Of a stretch of 9,869 nucleotides of DNA, positions 6,556-9,869 are shown piece by piece. The notes under the pieces were generated by a model, which was not told the origin of the DNA, did not search any database, and was given only the letters and a program-made list of their open reading frames with translations. Numbering within the stretch: position 1 is the first letter of the stretch; every line of letters starts with the position of its first letter. The position numbers were made by a program, and so were the translations under genes. The DNA is from Desulfobacterales bacterium (GTDB taxonomy: Bacteria; Desulfobacterota; Desulfobacteria; Desulfobacterales; UBA11574), in NCBI GenBank assembly GCA_012974475.1, contig JAAXQD010000077.1, forward strand, positions 1 through 9,869, in the 5' to 3' direction.

Positions 6556-6769
6556 CCCCAGTTGTACCAAAACACCATTGGGCGGGTCGAGGAATCGCGC
6601 ATCTTTTACTTGGCCAAGATTTATGAATAAAAACTGTTTCAATGCGCGTTCAAAGAGATTTTTGTTTGGGCAACAGCCTGTTTAGATGGAATCGATTTTC
6701 TGACACCCGAAACCGGATAACCTCCCATGAAGTCTTTTTGTCCGATTAGGGTTAAAGGAGGACTTTCTT
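6556..6769 (+). other. Spacer before the TRAP binding-protein gene
   Basis: These 214 bases contain no gene. There is a perfect 10-base palindrome CTTGGCCAAG (6609-6618) and a strong ribosome binding site, AAAGGAGG, ending about 9 bases before ATG 6770. I see no intrinsic terminator for the upstream gene and no convincing promoter. Confidence 0.4.
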
Positions 6770-7747
6770 ATGAAAAAGCGTCTACTGATTATGACCGTGC
6801 TCACCCTATTTTTTTATTCAGGATCTGCCATGGCCTTTATCGGGATCAAGTTGGGCGTCGTGACCAAACCGGGTTCTGCCCAGAATATTGTGGCCGAAAA
6901 ATTTAAAGAACTTATCGAAGAGCGCTCAAACGGTAATATTCAGGTTCAAATCTTCCATTCCAATTCCATCGGCAATGAAACCGAAATCCTTCAGCAGATA
7001 CAAATGAACACGGTTCAGATGGGAATTATTACCGGCGGCCCTTTTGATACATTCGACCCGATTGTAAGAGTGATCAATTATCCTTTTCTATTTAAAGACT
7101 ATGGGCAGGCGGATAAAATCCTGGACGGTCCTCTGGGCGCAAAGATATTAAAAAGTTTAGAAAGAGCCGGCTTTAAGGGGATGTGTTTTTCAGAAAACGG
7201 ATTCAGGGACCTTACAAATAACAGACATCCCGTGAAAAGTCCGGATGAGATAAAGGGGCTCAAAATCCGGGTCATGGCCTCTGCTCTTCATAAAGCGATA
7301 TGGCAGGCTCTGGGAGCGAACCCAATGCCAATTCCCTGGCCGATCTACACCGAGTTGGAACAGGGCGTTATCGACGGCCAGGAAAATCCCCTCTGGGTTA
7401 TGGAGGTCTACAAGTTTTACGAGATTCAGAAATATATGACCTTGACCCGCCATGTCTATTCTCCGCACCTTGACGTGGTTTCTCTCAAATGGTGGAAGAC
7501 GTTGGATTCCAAAACACAGGACTTGATTCAAACGACCATTTATGACGCTGCCGTGTTCCAGCGGGAAGACAATCGCTCCAAAAATTCCGCGCGGTTGACC
7601 TTCCTCAAAGAAAAGGGAATGGAGGTGGAAGAGAATCCGGATATCGACGCCTTTCGTACCAAAGTGGCCGGACTAAAGGACATGGATCTTTACGGCGAAC
7701 CCAGGGTTCAGGCATTGCTAATAGAGATATTAAATGCAACCCGATAG
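6770..7747 (+). CDS. TRAP transporter periplasmic substrate-binding protein (DctP family)
   Basis: A 325-residue extracytoplasmic binding protein of the DctP family, which delivers organic acids or related solutes to a TRAP-type secondary transporter. The N-terminus is a clear Sec signal peptide: KKR, a hydrophobic run, and SAMA cleavage near residue 22. The family pattern follows: FKELIEERSNGNIQVQIF, an IGNETEILQQIQ helix, GFRDLTNNRHPVKSPDEIKG and KIRVMAS (165-171). It ends with ELEQGVIDGQENPL (195-208). R146 and R167 lie 21 residues apart, much like the two substrate-carboxylate arginines of SiaP (R127/R147), so a carboxylate ligand is likely. No DctQ or DctM membrane subunit is adjacent: upstream is the DUF2520 gene and downstream an aminotransferase. 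It may work with a TRAP permease encoded elsewhere. The ligand cannot be read from sequence. Confidence 0.93.
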   Translation: MKKRLLIMTVLTLFFYSGSAMAFIGIKLGVVTKPGSAQNIVAEKFKELIEERSNGNIQVQIFHSNSIGNETEILQQIQMNTVQMGIITGGPFDTFDPIVRVINYPFLFKDYGQADKILDGPLGAKILKSLERAGFKGMCFSENGFRDLTNNRHPVKSPDEIKGLKIRVMASALHKAIWQALGANPMPIPWPIYTELEQGVIDGQENPLWVMEVYKFYEIQKYMTLTRHVYSPHLDVVSLKWWKTLDSKTQDLIQTTIYDAAVFQREDNRSKNSARLTFLKEKGMEVEENPDIDAFRTKVAGLKDMDLYGEPRVQALLIEILNATR

Positions 7748-7925
7748 TTTCATCCATCAACGGTTGTTTTTCCCATCCAAATTTTTGCGAAAACCCATCT
7801 TAGGGTGATATTTTTATCTGATTTTACCCATGAAGAAAATATTTGGGCAGGGGCCATTTTTAAAAAACCATATCAGCCCATGGATGTGATGTGCCTCAAA
7901 GATTTCGCAATAAAAGGAGTGTTAA

Positions 7926-9113
7926 ATGAAAATTAATGCCGATGATTACAGAAAGTTAAATCCGGGTGAACGCATTCTCATGGGACCCGGGCCCAGCAAT
8001 GTTCCTTCAAGGGTTCTTCAGGCCATGGCTGCACCCTGTATCGGGCACCTGGATCCGTACTTTTTATCGATTATGAATGACGTGCAGGAGTTGCTCAGAT
8101 ATCTTTTTCAGACGAACAACCCTTTGACCATACCGATTTCCGGGACCGGAAGCGCCGGCATGGAGACCTGTCTGGTCAATCTGGTTGAATCCGGTGATGA
8201 AGTTGTCGTATGCGTTAACGGCGTATTCGGTACGCGGATGGCCGACATCGTGAATCGCATCGGAGGTAAGCTCATCCGTGTAGATGCCGAGTGGGGAAGA
8301 ACCATCGATCCCGAGGCGGTTCAGAAAATCGTCTCGGACTGCACCCCCAAAGTCATTGCTGTGGTGCATGCTGAAACATCCACAGGGGTATGCCAGCCAT
8401 TGGAAGACCTCGCCCATATTGCCCACGATGCCGGGGCCTTGTTTCTTGTGGATACCGTGACCTCTTTGGGCGGCATGGACGTTGCGCTTGACCGAACAAA
8501 AATCGATGCCGCCTACAGCGGAACCCAGAAATGCATATCCTGTCCCCCCGGACTTTCCCCCATTTCACTGAGCGAGGGGGCCATAGATGCCCTTGAACAA
8601 CGGAAAACGCCGGTGGTGAGCTGGTATCTGGATATGTCCATGGTCAGGGACTACTGGGGAGATGAAAGGAAATATCATCATACGGCACCCATTAACATGA
8701 TTTACGGTTTCCGTGAAGCATTACGGATTATTGCAGAGGAAAGCTTGGAGCGGCGTTTTGAGCGACACCGATTAAACCATCGCGCCCTCGTCGCCGGAAT
8801 TGAAATAATGGGGCTTTCCATGCTTGTACCGGAATCGGAACGACTGCCGATGTTGAATGCGGTTTGTATTCCGGATGGTGTGGATGATATCAAAATACGT
8901 AAAGCCCTCCTCAATGACTTCGATATCGAAATCGGTGGCGGATTGGGTGAATTTGCTGGAAGAATTTGGCGGGTCGGACTCATGGGGCATACCAGCCACC
9001 CAAGGAACGTTTTGCTTTTTCTTTCCGCCCTTGAAACGTTGCTCAAAGCTGAAAATTTTAAGGTTCAGCCCGGTGCACTGGATGCGGCTGCGGCAGTTTA
9101 TCAAGAAAGATAG
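7926..9113 (+). CDS. Class V aminotransferase, alanine/serine-glyoxylate aminotransferase-like
   Basis: A 395-residue PLP enzyme of fold type I, class V. It resembles human AGXT along its length: LMGPGPSNVPSRVL (18-31), FQTNNPLTIPISGTGSAGME (61-80), HAETSTGV (148-155), VDTVTSLGG (175-183, PLP-ring D176), SGTQK with Schiff-base lysine K202, YHHTAP (250-255), FDIEIGGGLG (332-341) and RVGLMG, where R349 corresponds to the substrate-carboxylate arginine. Likely reactions are transamination of alanine or serine with glyoxylate or pyruvate; which one cannot be decided here. ATG is preceded by AAAAGGAG at 6 bases. The gene follows the TRAP binding protein by 178 bases in the same direction, which may mean the two serve uptake and use of one compound. 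2-Aminoethylphosphonate transaminase is a less likely alternative. Confidence 0.92.
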   Translation: MKINADDYRKLNPGERILMGPGPSNVPSRVLQAMAAPCIGHLDPYFLSIMNDVQELLRYLFQTNNPLTIPISGTGSAGMETCLVNLVESGDEVVVCVNGVFGTRMADIVNRIGGKLIRVDAEWGRTIDPEAVQKIVSDCTPKVIAVVHAETSTGVCQPLEDLAHIAHDAGALFLVDTVTSLGGMDVALDRTKIDAAYSGTQKCISCPPGLSPISLSEGAIDALEQRKTPVVSWYLDMSMVRDYWGDERKYHHTAPINMIYGFREALRIIAEESLERRFERHRLNHRALVAGIEIMGLSMLVPESERLPMLNAVCIPDGVDDIKIRKALLNDFDIEIGGGLGEFAGRIWRVGLMGHTSHPRNVLLFLSALETLLKAENFKVQPGALDAAAAVYQER

Positions 9114-9121
9114 TGTCGACG

Positions 9122-9147
9122 ATTTCATAAGATGTCTTTTATGAAAC
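9122..9147. terminator. Candidate bidirectional hairpin between convergent genes
   Basis: TTTCATAA (9123-9130) and TTATGAAA (9139-9146) pair perfectly. Adding G-U and A-U pairs gives a 10-bp stem with a TGTC loop. It sits in the 42-base gap between the ends of the aminotransferase and the leftward peptidase gene, where a shared terminator is expected. The stem is AU-rich and no long U-run follows, so termination strength is doubtful. Confidence 0.45.
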
Positions 9148-9155
9148 CGTCAGCG

Positions 9156-9869
9156 TTAGATTCTAAAAAGTTTCAGCGGGTTGTTCGCAAGTTCTCTGTT
9201 GGCGGACTTCAATCTGTCCTCACTCGATACCACCGCTACTGCCTGTCGATCATCCATGTCATGGAAATATTTTTCAGCAACGTTCATGACTTGGTGGCGG
9301 GTAGTTGAAAGGAGTTTCTCCTTAAACCGTTTTCGCATCTCGTCCGACAACGAGACGATCTTTCTGAAAAAAGCTTTTCTGGCCGCCGGTCCCGGCGGAT
9401 CGGGCTTGTCAATTTCAGAACATACCTGGAGAATGGCTTCTTTGACATCTTCGTTGCGGTAGCCTCCCGATCTTATGAAATCCCGAGCGCCGTCGTATAC
9501 TTTGAGGGTAGAAACAATGTGCGGATCTCTGTAAGAACCGAAATAAAAAACCCCATATTCAGGATTATAAAGGGCAAACCCGCCGTAGGCGCCGCCTTTT
9601 TCGCGAATTTCACGATGCAGATACATGGATCTGAGTATTTTGCTGATAACCGATAGGGCCGGTGCATCATCATGTTCCAGACGAACGGCCTTAAATGCTG
9701 CGGCGACAAATGAAACCGCAGAGGATGTACTCCATCCTTCTCTGGGAATCGCATTAAAAACGTCGATGTCCGGCGGACCGAATCCATGGGACGCTTTTAA
9801 AGATTCCGATCCTTTTTTCAGCCCGTTTTGTAAGGTTGCTATGGGTGAAGCGGCTGCAGAAATTGCAGG
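9156..9869 (-). CDS. M16C metallopeptidase (PreP/Cym1-like), C-terminal part, 5' end outside window
   Basis: The reading frame runs open to the right edge, giving the last 237 residues of a protein whose start is beyond the window. It matches the C-terminal half of M16C peptidases, large clamshell zinc proteases that degrade short peptides (PreP, Cym1). The best mark is REIREKGGAYGGFALYNPEYGVFYFGSYRDPH. Its Arg and Tyr, 6 residues apart in RxxGGAY, correspond to the substrate-binding pair of PreP. The upstream stretch WSTSSAVSFVAAAFKAV also fits. The zinc motif HxxEH belongs to the N-terminal half and is not present here. There is no signal of frameshift. A methionine at 9626 lies inside the conserved region and is not the true start. 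It converges on the aminotransferase gene. Confidence 0.9.
   Translation of the reverse strand, partial: PAISAAASPIATLQNGLKKGSESLKASHGFGPPDIDVFNAIPREGWSTSSAVSFVAAAFKAVRLEHDDAPALSVISKILRSMYLHREIREKGGAYGGFALYNPEYGVFYFGSYRDPHIVSTLKVYDGARDFIRSGGYRNEDVKEAILQVCSEIDKPDPPGPAARKAFFRKIVSLSDEMRKRFKEKLLSTTRHQVMNVAEKYFHDMDDRQAVAVVSSEDRLKSANRELANNPLKLFRI

Noticed and set aside
7748..7925. A promoter or terminator in the gap between the TRAP binding protein and the aminotransferase
   Set aside because: Short AT-rich repeats and TGGGC/GCCCA arms are present, but no stem with a U-run and no adequate -35/-10 or -24/-12 pair. Only the ribosome binding site before 7926 is convincing.
7926..9113. 2-Aminoethylphosphonate transaminase or cysteine desulfurase assignment
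   Set aside because: The YHHTAP, FDIEIGGGLG and RVGLMG segments match alanine-glyoxylate aminotransferase more closely, and there are no phosphonate genes nearby.
1..9869. Mobile element, CRISPR array, toxin-antitoxin or defence system
   Set aside because: No terminal repeats, direct repeat arrays, transposase, integrase or recognisable defence protein was found on either strand.

Overview
The window looks like ordinary chromosome from an anaerobic bacterium, most likely of the Desulfobacterota (Desulfobacterales-like). This rests on protein character (AspRS, HisRS and an archaeal-type hexulose-phosphate synthase fusion), moderate GC and strong AGGAG-type ribosome binding sites. The taxon is an inference from reading the proteins, not a search result. 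There is no insertion sequence, phage gene, CRISPR array or obvious sign of recent transfer.

Left half (1-5337) is read leftward. In transcription order it holds a 6-phospho-3-hexuloisomerase (hxlB), a hexulose-6-phosphate synthase fused to an RraA/HMG-CHA-aldolase-like domain, hisS, a 296-base spacer rich in hairpins, aspS from a probable TTG start, and a tRNA-Asn(GTT) with encoded CCA and a possible promoter of its own. The first three genes are packed with gaps of 10 and 3 bases, so a ribulose-monophosphate (formaldehyde/pentose-phosphate) module appears to share a message with translation genes. The AspRS has the His and Gly residues associated with non-discriminating enzymes. The neighbouring tRNA-Asn may therefore be one of its substrates, with GatCAB (not in this window) completing Asn-tRNA synthesis.

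A 345-base divergent spacer (5338-5682) separates this from rightward genes. It has two inverted repeats and a candidate promoter for the rightward side.

Right half (5683-9113) is read rightward: a Rossmann/DUF2520 putative oxidoreductase, a TRAP-type periplasmic binding protein without its membrane subunits, and a class V aminotransferase closely resembling alanine/serine-glyoxylate aminotransferase. The last two could form a small uptake-and-use pair for an organic or amino acid, but they are separated by 178 bases and the link is weak.

At the right edge a leftward, 5'-truncated M16C (PreP/Cym1-like) metallopeptidase converges on the aminotransferase, with an AT-rich hairpin between them.

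I see no clearly undescribed system. The points most worth a second look are the HPS-RraA fusion plus hxlB next to hisS/aspS, the predicted non-discriminating AspRS beside tRNA-Asn, and the orphan TRAP binding protein.
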